A DNA stretch of 64,000 nt. It comes from an uncultured Erythrobacter sp. GTDB taxonomy: Bacteria > Pseudomonadota > Alphaproteobacteria > Sphingomonadales > Sphingomonadaceae. The position numbers and the translations under genes were made by a program. The notes under the pieces are model-generated. The model saw only the letters and a program-made list of their open reading frames with translations. It made no database searches and had not been told where the DNA came from. This document shows positions 43,445-52,462 of the stretch, one piece after another (the first letter of the stretch is position 1; every line of letters starts with the position of its first letter). The stretch is taken from the NCBI GenBank assembly GCA_947502815.1, contig CANNBH010000001.1:2514818-2578817 (forward strand). The letters are read 5' to 3'.

Positions 43445-44179
43445 ATGATGACCCGCTCCCACTTGGCAAAACTGGCTTTGGCAATTTCGGCTTTTGCGTT
43501 GGTGCCTGCCTGTTCTTTGTCCCCCGAACAAAAAGCCGCTGCGATTGAGGAAGGTATTCTCGGAACGCCCGGAGCGGAAGATCTTTGGGCCACGATCAAG
43601 GAAGAATATCCCGATGATTTTGCCGAACTTGTCGGACGCGCGCAGCAATTGGACCTTTCAGCGAGCAATTATGAGGAAATGAGCAAGCAGGTCGGCGCAG
43701 TTTGGTCGCAAGAATTCTTTGCCAAAATTGGCGTCGATTCGGTGAAAGCTCCGGCAGAGCAATTGATCGCATGGAGTGCGGCAGAGAGCGATCTCTACCA
43801 AACGCTGCAGCGCAGCTCAGTCGATCAATGCGGCGCGATGACAATGGGTGAGTGGGTCACGATCGATGATGGCAACGTGCGCGCGACGGCGGCGATTGCA
43901 CGCCGCAATGAGGCATTGGTGCGCGCATCGGCCGCTGGCCGCGACAATCCTCAAACCTATGATGCGCCCAATGAGACGGATTTTAGCCTATTAGGCGATT
44001 CTATCGCTGCAACCGGCATCGCGCCGGAACTGCAGGCGGCATTGGGTTCAGACGCCGAGATGGCTGCCTTGACGCCAGAAGAGCAATGCGAAGTCGGCGT
44101 GGCAGTCTACACCGCTCTATCCGCCTTGCCCGACGACGACGAACCCAAGATGGCCGCCTATATGCTGTCGCCCGGATAG
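43445..44179 (+). CDS. Hypothetical putative lipoprotein
   Basis: A 244-residue protein that I do not recognise. The N-terminus is a signal peptide of the lipoprotein kind ('LAKLALAISAFALVPAC'), with Cys23 as the likely lipidated residue although Pro at -2 is not ideal. The mature part is acidic and mostly helical, with two later Cys ('DQCGAM' and 'EQCEVG') that could form a disulfide. Start is ATG 43445 or ATG 43448. It is convergent with the DUF418 gene and divergent from bfd, and the 185 bp upstream holds the Fur-like boxes, so iron control of this gene is possible too. Confidence 0.65.
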   Translation: MMTRSHLAKLALAISAFALVPACSLSPEQKAAAIEEGILGTPGAEDLWATIKEEYPDDFAELVGRAQQLDLSASNYEEMSKQVGAVWSQEFFAKIGVDSVKAPAEQLIAWSAAESDLYQTLQRSSVDQCGAMTMGEWVTIDDGNVRATAAIARRNEALVRASAAGRDNPQTYDAPNETDFSLLGDSIAATGIAPELQAALGSDAEMAALTPEEQCEVGVAVYTALSALPDDDEPKMAAYMLSPG

Positions 44180-44193
44180 GGTTTCGGCACAGG

Positions 44194-45495
44194 CTACCGC
44201 TTTAGCGGGAACATCTGACGATACGTTAGGCACCGCCAAATCCATTCCAGCGGGCCATAACGGAAATGGTCCAGCCATGGTTTCGACCACACCAGCATCA
44301 AAACGCATGTGAGCGCAGTGACACCATAGAGCTGCGGCCGGTTAAGTTCGCCAAACAGCCCCAAAGCCCAGCCATGAAAGACAAACATCATCACAATTGA
44401 TGTGCCAAGGTAATTGGTGAAGGCCGCCCGGCCCGCTGCGCGCACTCGTTCTGCAAACCAACCAGTCCAAGACGGTGAATACGTCACCAACAAAGCCGCG
44501 ATGCCCAACACCATCACAAGGCGCGGCAACGGCGACCACCCGACAAAACCGGCAAGCGTGCTGTAATAAGAGAAGCCCTCTGCGCGAACAAAGAGCGCGA
44601 TGAGAAGATGCGCCAAGGCGCCCCCAACCAGCCCGATCCAGCCCCATCTCTTAAGCACCGCACGTTCAATTCCGCCGCTGAAGAAACCCGTTCGGTACAA
44701 TGCAATACCAATCAGCATGAGCGGAAACGTTTCGAGCGCGAAAAAGAAGACATTGGAAATCGGTTCCCACCACTGCTCCGTCACCCGGTGTTCCACGAGG
44801 CCCGCGTAGTCGCCTGAGACGATAAGGCCCGATGGGATCGCGCTCGCGGCCAGCGCTTCCGCTTTCCCTTGCGCCAAACTCTCGCTCATCTCAGCCAACG
44901 CTCCGCCTTCTTCGCCAAGCGCCGTGTCCGCCGCGAGATAGAGCGGTGTCATCATCAAAGCATAGAGCAGCGCCCCTGAGATATAGACAGTTATACCGAC
45001 CGCCATTTGTGTCTTTGCGGTCCAACGCAGGCAAGGCACCACCACAAATCCAACGACCGCGTAGTAGAACAGGATATCGCCGGGCCAGATCAGATGGAAA
45101 TGCACCACCCCAAACAGCATCAGGATGAACAAACGCCACATTTGCCGCCAGCGTGTCCCGCCGCGTGCCCATGTCCGCTCCATAAACAAATAGACCCCTG
45201 CGCCGAACAACAGAGTGAACAGCCCACGCATCTTGCCATCAATCATCACGAATTGCGTGATCCATTGCCAGCCACCCGGATCGCCAGCATCGACCATAAA
45301 GGCAGTGGGGTACATGTAGGCATCGAACGGCTGGCCAAAGGCAACGATGTTCGCCGCCAAAATGCCCATAACCGCGATACCGCGGATGAAATCCAGACTG
45401 CTGATGCGGTCGCTGCCGCTAACAGGTGCGGCTTCCGGTGTGTCACCGGTTACGCCGAATTCCTCCGGCGTATCGCCAGCAATAGATTCGTTCAT
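44194..45495 (-). CDS. DUF418 domain membrane protein
   Basis: A 433-residue protein with about ten membrane helices. It opens 'RISSLDFIRGIAVMGILAANI', the family signature shared with acyltransferase-like and YeiB proteins, and the C-terminal DUF418 part contains 'RAAFTNYLGTSIVMMFVFHGWALGLFG' and 'GPLEWIWRCLTYRQMFPLKR', which are strongly conserved in the family. ATG 45495 has AGGGGATCAG upstream. The function is unknown; relatives are thought to move or modify small envelope molecules. It is convergent with the putative lipoprotein gene (14 bp between stops). Confidence 0.9.
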   Translation of the reverse strand: MNESIAGDTPEEFGVTGDTPEAAPVSGSDRISSLDFIRGIAVMGILAANIVAFGQPFDAYMYPTAFMVDAGDPGGWQWITQFVMIDGKMRGLFTLLFGAGVYLFMERTWARGGTRWRQMWRLFILMLFGVVHFHLIWPGDILFYYAVVGFVVVPCLRWTAKTQMAVGITVYISGALLYALMMTPLYLAADTALGEEGGALAEMSESLAQGKAEALAASAIPSGLIVSGDYAGLVEHRVTEQWWEPISNVFFFALETFPLMLIGIALYRTGFFSGGIERAVLKRWGWIGLVGGALAHLLIALFVRAEGFSYYSTLAGFVGWSPLPRLVMVLGIAALLVTYSPSWTGWFAERVRAAGRAAFTNYLGTSIVMMFVFHGWALGLFGELNRPQLYGVTALTCVLMLVWSKPWLDHFRYGPLEWIWRCLTYRQMFPLKR

Positions 45496-45614
45496 GTCTG
45501 ATCCCCTGATCCCTAAGCCGCTATGGTAGCAGCCAACCTAACAAGGGGAAGAGCCTTTGTTATGAGGGGCCAATTGGTCCCTACGAAAGGGGTATAAGGG
45601 GTATGGCCGCCGGC

Positions 45615-46640
45615 TTAATTGCCCGCGACCATGCAGGCCTGCCCTTGACGCTTGAGCGTATCACAAGCGCGCTGTGCGTCGGCGCGGCTGTTAAAACCGA
45701 CTGCTTGCAAGCGAGTCACATTGCCGCTGGGCACAAGAGCCCGGCGCGCGCCGGACAAAGCTGGGTTCGATGAAAGCTGTGACCACAGGCGTTCTGCATT
45801 GCCGACAACACCAAACGCACCCAGTTGAACCCGCCAATTGCCATTCATCCGCTGCGTTGCAGGTGATTGCGCAACTGGCGTTGGAGCCGAGCGCACGGAT
45901 TGAACGGGCGAGGAACGGACCATCGAAGGGCGCACGGGCACAGGCTGCGTGATCGCGGCTGTTCGGGTTGGAGCCGGTCCAGCAGGCTGCGAGATCGGGG
46001 CTTGCTGTGCGCCGAGGTCAATCGCAGCCAATTCTGCGGCGCGGCGCTGTGCGGCTTGTTCTTCCAATTGACGGGCGACCGACTGCGCTTGCTGCCGCTG
46101 AGTCAATGGTACGTAATTGTCCATTTGCGACAGCGCAGTTCCCGCTTGAGGCAATCCGGCGCTGTTCGCCAACGTCATTAAAGCGTAGGCCCGCACCCAG
46201 TCCTTCTGCGCATAATCAGCATTAAAATGGGCCAGGCCCAAGACATATTGCGCGCGCGGATCGCCCCGTTCGGCAGCGGACTGGATTAGCGGCATAGCGC
46301 TGGTTTGTTCGCCCTGTTGGAACAGCAGCAAGCCATAATTATCGGCTGCCTTCACATGGCCTTTGCTCGCAGCCTCAGCATACAATTCACGGGCCCGCGT
46401 GATGTCGGCTTCAACCCCGCGGCCAAGGCGATACGCCTGCGCAAGATTAAACAGAGCATCAGCATCGCCATTTTGCGCTGGCCCCTGCCATTCACTGACA
46501 GCCGCCGAATAATCGCCTGCGCTCCACGCATCGACGCCGGTCTTTACATCCGCCGCCGCTGGGCTTGCCAACACACAAAGCGCGGCGAGACCAGTTGAGA
46601 GGCGAAGGATAAGCGATGATTTTGTTGCGACGTATGCCAT
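45615..46640 (-). CDS. Sel1-repeat and SPOR-domain secreted protein
   Basis: A 341-residue protein with a signal peptide ('RLSTGLAALCVLASPAAA'), several Sel1-like repeats ('ADALFNLAQAYRLGRGVE', 'VKAADNYGLLLFQQGE', 'PRAQYVLGLAHFN'; about 50-170), a proline/alanine linker, and a C-terminal SPOR domain (about 265-341, 'NGNWRVQLGAFGVVGNAERLWSQL'). SPOR domains bind peptidoglycan stripped of stem peptides at the division site. The last part has paired cysteines ('RACDTLKRQGQACMV'), also seen in the SPOR protein encoded at 48.4 kb. It is divergent from the parA-like gene with 393 bp between. Confidence 0.88.
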   Translation of the reverse strand: MAYVATKSSLILRLSTGLAALCVLASPAAADVKTGVDAWSAGDYSAAVSEWQGPAQNGDADALFNLAQAYRLGRGVEADITRARELYAEAASKGHVKAADNYGLLLFQQGEQTSAMPLIQSAAERGDPRAQYVLGLAHFNADYAQKDWVRAYALMTLANSAGLPQAGTALSQMDNYVPLTQRQQAQSVARQLEEQAAQRRAAELAAIDLGAQQAPISQPAGPAPTRTAAITQPVPVRPSMVRSSPVQSVRSAPTPVAQSPATQRMNGNWRVQLGAFGVVGNAERLWSQLSSNPALSGARRALVPSGNVTRLQAVGFNSRADAQRACDTLKRQGQACMVAGN

Positions 46641-46807
46641 GCGAGGTGCACTCCTGAAGTCGGTAACTCTTGCCGGGCATCATAGTGAAAGAATGGTTAG
46701 CATTTCGTTTCCGCCATTCCGGACTTACCCTCAGCATTGCTGCGTGGCTTCTTATACATGTGCGGGAATCGAACACGAGATCGCTGGCCGCGATCCAACC
46801 TGGTCGG

Positions 46808-46849
46808 TCCATCCGTTTGTATCCATTCGTTTACATCCATTCGTTTACA
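46808..46849 (+). repeat. Three tandem 14-bp repeats (iteron-like)
   Basis: Units TCCATCCGTTTGTA (46808-46821), TCCATTCGTTTACA (46822-46835) and TCCATTCGTTTACA (46836-46849) follow without gaps. The last two are identical, the first differs at three places. Direct repeats with a period near one and a third helical turns can be binding sites for a DNA-binding partner of ParA. Confidence 0.8.
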
Positions 46850-46941
46850 AAGGCCGTGAGCCTATTTGGGGTGCGCCCGTAGGCGATGCCTTCGCTCGGC
46901 CAACATTGGTCAGACCAAACTCCAATCGATTGATTGCCTTG

Positions 46942-46956
46942 TTAACCTAAAATTAG
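46942..46956 (-). promoter_or_regulatory. CtrA-like box upstream of the ParA-like gene
   Basis: On the minus strand CTAA-TTTTAGG-TTAA(C) matches the CtrA consensus TTAA-N7-TTAA(C) except for the first base. It lies about 80 bp before the parA-like start. chpT of the same pathway is in this window. Confidence 0.4.
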
Positions 46957-47033
46957 GGGTAGTCTGCGATCCCCTGTCTCATCCAGTCGCAATTGGGCGG
47001 CACAACAGGTCTATTATTCAGGGGGACCGAGCA

Positions 47034-47759
47034 TTGCGTGTACTCGCTTTGGCATCGCAGAAAGGCGGATCGGGGAAAACGACCCTATCCGGACATCTGG
47101 CCGTTCAGGCTCAGCGCGCAGGCGCTGGTCCGGTCGTTCTCATCGATATCGATCCACAAGGATCACTCGCCGATTGGTGGAATGAACGCGAAGCGGAATA
47201 TCCCGCCTTTGCGCAAACCACCGTCGCACGGCTGGCCAATGACCTTGCTGTCTTGCGCCAACAAGGTTTCAAACTTGCTGTTATCGACACACCGCCCGCC
47301 ATTACAATGGCGATCCAATCGGTGATCGGTGTCGCAGAATTGATCGTCGTTCCAACCCGCCCGAGCCCGCATGATCTGCGCGCAGTCGGTGCCACAGTTG
47401 ATCTGTGTGAGCGCGCTGGCAAGCCATTGGTGTTTGTCGTCAATGCGGCCACGCCGAAAGCGAAAATTACCTCCGAGGCCGCCGTTGCCCTGTCACAGCA
47501 TGGCACCGTTGCCCCGATTACTTTGCATCACCGCACAGACTTTGCGGCATCGATGATCGATGGCCGCACCGTTATGGAAGTGGACCCAGAGGGTCGCTCT
47601 GCTGCGGAAATGACAGCCCTTTGGAAATACATTTCCGATCGTCTGGAAAAGAACTTCCGCCGCACAGTTTTTGCCGCACCTGGCACCGGACCTGCGCATG
47701 CACAATCCAACGGGGTTAATCGCCCTGGCGGCGGCTTTGGCCGCCGGGTTGCACAGTAA
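47034..47759 (+). CDS. ParA/MinD-family ATPase
   Basis: A 241-residue P-loop ATPase. TTG 47034 is taken as start because GGGGGA lies upstream and 'LRVLALASQKGGSGKTTLSGHLA' is the normal ParA opening; the longer frame upstream crosses the repeat region. The deviant Walker A KGGSGKT, 'VVLIDIDPQGSLADWW' and 'LAVIDTPPAI' (Walker B) are all visible. Members place DNA, chemotaxis arrays or envelope machines. No parB or parS-like genes are adjacent; instead the next gene encodes a ribbon-helix-helix-like protein, suggesting a non-standard partner. A Gly/Arg/Asn-rich C-terminal tail ends the protein. Confidence 0.88.
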   Translation: MRVLALASQKGGSGKTTLSGHLAVQAQRAGAGPVVLIDIDPQGSLADWWNEREAEYPAFAQTTVARLANDLAVLRQQGFKLAVIDTPPAITMAIQSVIGVAELIVVPTRPSPHDLRAVGATVDLCERAGKPLVFVVNAATPKAKITSEAAVALSQHGTVAPITLHHRTDFAASMIDGRTVMEVDPEGRSAAEMTALWKYISDRLEKNFRRTVFAAPGTGPAHAQSNGVNRPGGGFGRRVAQ

Positions 47760-47771
47760 GGGATCCGAGCT

Positions 47772-48344
47772 ATGTCCGAAGCCAGCTTTGCCTCGCTAGG
47801 ACCGACTTTGCTCGCCCGAAAGGGCGGCGCGAAGCCAGCAATGCGTCCCCAACTTGCACCATTGCCAGAAATGGCTGGTGCTGCTGCGGATGAACAGCTC
47901 GAAGATTTGGGCTGGAACGACATGGGCGCCGAGGACGAGGTCCTTGAAGATGCGGCCAAAACTGCCACTGTAAAAGATGCCTCCGAAGGCGGGCAAGTCG
48001 TTTCGATCACGCAATCGAACAAACGCGTTGCGGCCAATGACACGCCGGACATCGATCCTGAAACGGCTCTGATCCAGACAAAGCCTGCTTCTGTGAAGAA
48101 GAAGGCGACCACCAAAAAAGCTACAAAGCCAAAAGAAAAGTCAGCCGCTGCAGCGAAACCGAGCAAGATCGCTCGCCGCGCTGCTTTCACTTTGCGGCTC
48201 GACGCTGATCGTCACCTGAAACTGCGCCTTGCCGCCACAATGCAAGGCATCAGCGCGCAAGCTCTGGTGACTCAAGCGATTGATGCGACTTTCGCCGAAA
48301 TCGAAGATCTCGATCTGCTCGTCAATCGCATGAAACGCACCTGA
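47772..48344 (+). CDS. Protein with C-terminal ribbon-helix-helix-like domain, ParA partner candidate
   Basis: A 190-residue protein. The first 125 residues are acidic and low in complexity, followed by a Lys/Ala stretch ('KKKATTKKATKPKEKS'). The C-terminal 50 residues ('RRAAFTLRLDADRHLKLRLAATMQGISAQALVTQAIDATF') have the strand-helix-helix pattern of ribbon-helix-helix DNA-binding proteins: a basic strand, then 'lr..A...g.s...lv..Ai'. It starts 12 bp after the ParA-like gene and would be a natural DNA-binding or adaptor partner. It might act on the 14-bp repeats upstream. The fold is inferred from pattern only. Confidence 0.6.
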   Translation: MSEASFASLGPTLLARKGGAKPAMRPQLAPLPEMAGAAADEQLEDLGWNDMGAEDEVLEDAAKTATVKDASEGGQVVSITQSNKRVAANDTPDIDPETALIQTKPASVKKKATTKKATKPKEKSAAAAKPSKIARRAAFTLRLDADRHLKLRLAATMQGISAQALVTQAIDATFAEIEDLDLLVNRMKRT

Positions 48345-48405
48345 AAACCGAATTCAATCTCAAACCAAGACACACTTTTTCATGGTTAATTTAGAGGAAA
48401 CGCAC

Positions 48406-49827
48406 ATGGCCCGCCGCATTCAAAGCCTTTCCGGCAACCGCACCAGTGGTCCGAACATGGCCCTGCTTATCGGCACCGCCCTAGCCAGCATGGCTTTGGC
48501 CGGTTGCACCAGCTCGGCACCAGCCGGAGAAGTGTCTTTTGCCAAAGCTCAGACCGCTCTTGAAGACGGCAAGACTGATCGCGCTATCGCGCATGCGGAG
48601 GCCGCCGTTCTGGCAGAGCCGCGCAATTCTGGATATCGCGCCATGCTTGGAGCTGCTTATTTGGAATCCGGCCGGTTCGCATCTGCCTCCACCGCATTTG
48701 GTGAAGCGATTGAACTGGGCGACAACGACCCACGCACCGCGTTGAGCTATGCGCTGACCAAAGTTGCCATGGGCGACAACGCATCGGCTTTGACGATGCT
48801 TTCCGATTTCGAAGCCGCCATTCCAGCTGCCGATCTTGGCCTGGCCTTGGCTCTGGCCGGACAACCTGAGCGCGGGGTTCACCATCTGGTGAACACCATC
48901 CGCAACGGCAACAACAGCGCCAAAGCGCGTCAGAACCTTGCCTATGCCTATGCATTGGCTGGCAACTGGCCCGGTGCGCGCGTCATGGCGGCCGAAGATG
49001 TTCCTGCGGATCAATTGGACAGCCGTTTGGCCGGTTGGGCCGAAACAGCCCGTCCCGAAGATTATCAGATCCGCGTCGCAGGCCTGTTGGGTGTGAACCC
49101 AGCCAACGATGAAGGCCAGCCGCAATATCTCGCGCTTGCCAATTTCCCAAGCCAGCCAGTTATGGTGGCTGAAGCGCAGGAAATGGCCGACGCACCCGAA
49201 TTCGCCGCTGTTGAACCTCGCACAAGCGAAACCATGGCGTTTGGCATTGATACAGCCGCGCCAAGCACGCCTGCAGCCGCTCCAGTGCGCGTAGCTGCTG
49301 CGCCTGCGGTAGCTGCTGCGCCGGCGCCGAGCTCCACTGCCAGCCCTGCACCTGTCGCTGTCTCCATGCCTGCCATGGCCGCTGCACCAGCCCGTGTTGG
49401 ACCGCGCTTTGTTTCAAATACAGTTGTGCAACAAGTGCCAGAGCGCACTGAGCGCACAGCCCGCCGCGCCCCAACGCGCGTCGCGACACCAGCCCCGCAG
49501 CGCCGCATGTCGGTCGCATCGGGATCAGCAGCCACGCATCTGGTCCAGTTGGGCAGCTTTAGCACCCGCGCCGTTGCCGAAAGCAAATGGCGTGAAATGA
49601 AGAGCCGCTGGCCTCAGCTTTCCAATCACGACGTTGTGATCACCGAAGCGCAAGTGAATGGCCGCACCTTCTTCCGTGTTGCCGCCGCCGGTTTTGGTCA
49701 GCGTTCGGCCCGCAATTTGTGCAATTCTGTAAAACGTTCAGGCGGCGGTTGCTTTGCCTATGCCGCATCCAGCCCGCCAGCCGGTGCGGTTGATCGCGGT
49801 GTCCGCATCGCTGCTCGCACACGCTAA
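48406..49827 (+). CDS. TPR and SPOR-domain lipoprotein
   Basis: A 473-residue protein. ATG 48406 has AGAGGAAA upstream and leads to a lipoprotein signal ('LIGTALASMALAGC'). TPR-like helices follow (about 45-210: 'AIAHAEAAVLAEPRNSGYRAMLGAAYLESGRFASASTAF'), then an Ala/Pro-rich linker (about 285-390), and a C-terminal SPOR domain (about 390-465, 'ATHLVQLGSFSTRAVAESKWREM') with a cysteine pair ('NLCNSVKRSGGGCFAYA'). It should be anchored in the outer membrane and bind septal peptidoglycan. It is 61 bp downstream of the RHH-like gene and ends at a strong terminator. Confidence 0.88.
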   Translation: MARRIQSLSGNRTSGPNMALLIGTALASMALAGCTSSAPAGEVSFAKAQTALEDGKTDRAIAHAEAAVLAEPRNSGYRAMLGAAYLESGRFASASTAFGEAIELGDNDPRTALSYALTKVAMGDNASALTMLSDFEAAIPAADLGLALALAGQPERGVHHLVNTIRNGNNSAKARQNLAYAYALAGNWPGARVMAAEDVPADQLDSRLAGWAETARPEDYQIRVAGLLGVNPANDEGQPQYLALANFPSQPVMVAEAQEMADAPEFAAVEPRTSETMAFGIDTAAPSTPAAAPVRVAAAPAVAAAPAPSSTASPAPVAVSMPAMAAAPARVGPRFVSNTVVQQVPERTERTARRAPTRVATPAPQRRMSVASGSAATHLVQLGSFSTRAVAESKWREMKSRWPQLSNHDVVITEAQVNGRTFFRVAAAGFGQRSARNLCNSVKRSGGGCFAYAASSPPAGAVDRGVRIAARTR

Positions 49828-49885
49828 AGCGGCGAACACAATTCCCCTCTTGATCGCACTTGCGGTCTAAGAGTTCAGCGAAACT

Positions 49886-49920
49886 GCTCCCGATGGCGAA
49901 AGCTGTCGGGAGCTTTTTCG
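49886..49920 (+). terminator. Terminator of the ParA-RHH-SPOR unit
   Basis: GCTCCCGA (49886-49893) pairs with TCGGGAGC (49906-49913), directly followed by TTTTTCG. It is 58 bp after the SPOR lipoprotein gene. Confidence 0.85.
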
Positions 49921-50006
49921 TTATTGAGCTTTAGATTTTGTGCGCATGCTTGACGCGATGGAAGCTCGCGGGGGTCAAATATACGCCTAGAGCGGCCTAG
50001 AGTGTC

Positions 50007-51242
50007 CTAGAGCTCAATCGGAACGCCGCCCTTGATAAGTGCCTTGACCCGTCCTTGCGTTCCCTGCCCGTCAAAGGGGGTGTTGTCTCCGGTCGCGGTC
50101 ATCTTGCGGCGGTCGATCATCCACGGCGCGTCTGGGTCAACGATGGCGACGTCGCCCTCCATACCCGGTGCGATCACCCCCGCTTTAACCCCCAACAGAG
50201 CGGCAGGCTTTGCCGCCAGCATTGTAAAGGCTGCGGCCATGTCGATCACTTCTTCGCGGACCAACGCGAGCACCATGGCGAGCAGTGTCTGCGCGCCCGC
50301 CATGCCCGGCTCTGCATCGGCAAAGGGCAGTCGCTTGTCCTCTGCCCCCAGCGGATCATGACCGCTGCAGATCACATCGACCACACCGTCTGCGATGGCG
50401 GCCCGAGCAGCCTGCCGATCGGCTTCGCTGCGCAAGGGCGGAGAAAGACGCGTGAAAGTGCGGAAATCGGCGCTGGCCAGATCGGACAGCATGAAGTGTG
50501 CCGGTGTGATGCCGCATGTTACCGGCACACCGCGCGCTTTGGCAGCCCGGACGAGGTCAAAGCCTGCGGCCGTGGTAACTTGACGGAAATGAACCCGCGC
50601 GCCGCTCATCTCAGCCAAAGCGATGTCGCGGGCCAAAGCCAATGCTTCGGCCTCGGCGGGCGCGCTTGGCAGGCCCAGTCGAGTGGCAATCTCGCCTGCG
50701 GTGGCGGCCGCGCCTGCGGTAAGAGCGCCATCCTCTGCATGGGCCACCACGGTAAGATCCAGCATCGCGGCATATTGGCATAGACGCAGCATCACGCCGC
50801 TATCTGCAATCCAGCCGCGACCCGTGGAAACGCCCCGCGCACCGGCATCGCGCATCAATGCGATTTCTGCCAGTTCAGAGCCTTCAAGACCGCGCGTTGC
50901 AGCCGCGAGTGGATGAACCCAAAGATCCGGTTTGCCACTTTTCGCGACATAAGCAACGCGGCTGGGATAATCGAGAGGAGGCGATTGGTCGGGCATCAAC
51001 GCCGCGCGGGTAATCCCGCCGAAATGAAACGCGCTCTTGTCGATTGCAAAGACGCCTAAATCGACGATCCCCGGTGCGATCAGCTTACCGCGCGCATCCA
51101 AAATTGTATCGCCGTCTTGCGCATGGACATCGCCGCCGGCCGCTTCGATCAATCCATCGACCAATCGCACCGCGCCAGAGACCAAGCCATCTGGAGTGAC
51201 CACATTCCCATTGGTTATGATGAGGGGAGCGATCTGTTTCAT
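50007..51242 (-). CDS. Dihydroorotase-like protein lacking catalytic residues (PyrC', pDHO)
   Basis: A 411-residue amidohydrolase-fold protein encoded next to pyrB (ATGA overlap). The first strand ends '[15 protein letters not shown]' (57-70), where active type I dihydroorotases have 'DxHxHxR'; both His are lost (Gly63, Phe65). The Lys that is carboxylated is replaced ('[11 protein letters not shown]'), the 'HxxHxST' motif reads 'VHFRQVTTA', and 'TDHAPH' reads 'CSGHDPLG'. It therefore should not bind the zinc pair. In Pseudomonas a similar non-catalytic PyrC' is needed for assembly of active aspartate transcarbamoylase, and this is the likely role. Another active pyrC should exist elsewhere. 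Confidence 0.88.
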   Translation of the reverse strand: MKQIAPLIITNGNVVTPDGLVSGAVRLVDGLIEAAGGDVHAQDGDTILDARGKLIAPGIVDLGVFAIDKSAFHFGGITRAALMPDQSPPLDYPSRVAYVAKSGKPDLWVHPLAAATRGLEGSELAEIALMRDAGARGVSTGRGWIADSGVMLRLCQYAAMLDLTVVAHAEDGALTAGAAATAGEIATRLGLPSAPAEAEALALARDIALAEMSGARVHFRQVTTAAGFDLVRAAKARGVPVTCGITPAHFMLSDLASADFRTFTRLSPPLRSEADRQAARAAIADGVVDVICSGHDPLGAEDKRLPFADAEPGMAGAQTLLAMVLALVREEVIDMAAAFTMLAAKPAALLGVKAGVIAPGMEGDVAIVDPDAPWMIDRRKMTATGDNTPFDGQGTQGRVKALIKGGVPIEL

Positions 51243-52282
51243 GACCAGCCCTCGACCTTGCGCGCCGACCGGGTCAGCACATCGAGGCACGCCATGCGGA
51301 TCGCCACGCCCATCTCCACTTGCTGGGTGATGATTGACCGATCGATCATATCCGCCACGTCGCTGTCAATCTCAACCCCGCGGTTCATCGGGCCAGGATG
51401 CATGACCAATGCGCCCGGAGCCGCGCAGTCTAGCCGCGTCTGTGTTAGCCCGTAGAGGTGATGGTATTCGCGCGCAGACGGGATGAATTGCCCTGCCATA
51501 CGTTCTTGCTGGAGGCGCAGCATCATCACCACATCCGCGCTATCAAGCGCGGCGTCAAAATCATGGAAAGGCTCCGCGCCCATCGCCTCAACCCCTGCTG
51601 GCATCAAAGCTGGCGGCGAGCACAGGCGAACGGTCGCACCCAATGCCTGCAAACACAGAATGTTGGACCGGGCGACCCGGCTGTGAAGAATATCACCGCA
51701 AATCGTGATGGTGCGACCGGTAAAATCCTCTGCAACCTCGCCCCGCTGGGCAAAGGCGTGGCGCAAAGCCAGCGCATCGAGCAAGCCCTGTGTCGGATGC
51801 TCATGGCTGCCGTCACCAGCGTTGAGAACAGGGCAATCGACCTTGTCCGCGATCAGTTGGGTCGCGCCGCTGGAAGAATGCCGGATCACGATTGCATCGG
51901 CCCGCATCGCGTTCAGCGTGATCGCGGTGTCGATCAGCGTTTCGCCTTTCTTCACGCTAGATTGCGCGGCGTGCATATTGACCACATCCGCGCCGAGACG
52001 TTTCCCAGCGATCTCAAACGATAACAGCGTGCGGGTTGAGTTTTCAAAGAAGGCGTTGATGATCGTCAGCCCGCCAAGCAACCCTGCATGTTTGTCGCTT
52101 TGCCGGTTGAGATCGACCCATTGCTCAGCCTGATCGAGCAGGTAGAGAATTTCGTGTCGTTCAAGCTGGCCGATGCCGGTCAGATCGCGATGCGGAAAGG
52201 CGAGCCGTCCGGCGGGGAAGCGTCCGCTCTTGGCGCCCTGCATATTGGGCGCCTGCGGATCAGAAGAAGTCGTTGTGTCCAT
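51239..52282 (-). CDS. pyrB: Aspartate carbamoyltransferase catalytic subunit
   Basis: A 347-residue enzyme that joins carbamoyl phosphate and aspartate in pyrimidine synthesis. The carbamoyl phosphate loop '[13 protein letters not shown]' is complete, with 'SSVKKGET', '[12 protein letters not shown]' and '[10 protein letters not shown]' also present. The N-terminal extension of about 30 residues before '[14 protein letters not shown]' is the kind seen in ATCases that associate with PyrC'. ATG 52282 is used; ATG 52243 is an alternative. Its stop overlaps the start of the dihydroorotase-like gene by four bases, consistent with making the two subunits together. Confidence 0.96.
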   Translation of the reverse strand: MDTTTSSDPQAPNMQGAKSGRFPAGRLAFPHRDLTGIGQLERHEILYLLDQAEQWVDLNRQSDKHAGLLGGLTIINAFFENSTRTLLSFEIAGKRLGADVVNMHAAQSSVKKGETLIDTAITLNAMRADAIVIRHSSSGATQLIADKVDCPVLNAGDGSHEHPTQGLLDALALRHAFAQRGEVAEDFTGRTITICGDILHSRVARSNILCLQALGATVRLCSPPALMPAGVEAMGAEPFHDFDAALDSADVVMMLRLQQERMAGQFIPSAREYHHLYGLTQTRLDCAAPGALVMHPGPMNRGVEIDSDVADMIDRSIITQQVEMGVAIRMACLDVLTRSARKVEGWS

Positions 52283-52462
52283 CAAAACCAAGCCCCTAGT
52301 CGAGGTGAGAGCAACCCTCAACCCTTTGGGGGCAAGCCAATCGCGCGGTCTTGCCCCATGGAAGTTTGAAATGCCTATAGCTATATATCACCCAGGAGCC
52401 GGGGCAGCCCGTCCAAAACTACACCAAAACGCACGCTATTACTCACAAGGACACAGTTACGC

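Larger units (their letters stand above)
46641..47033. other. Divergent intergenic region between SPOR and ParA-like genes
   Basis: No convincing gene. It contains three tandem 14-bp repeats (46808-46849) and a CtrA-like box (46942-46956), both listed separately. Short open frames here start in poor contexts and look random. Confidence 0.6.

Noticed and set aside
46866..47033. Longer start for the ParA-like protein
   Set aside because: The extension reads through the CtrA-like box and intergenic sequence; the TTG at 47034 has a good ribosome site and fits the family start.
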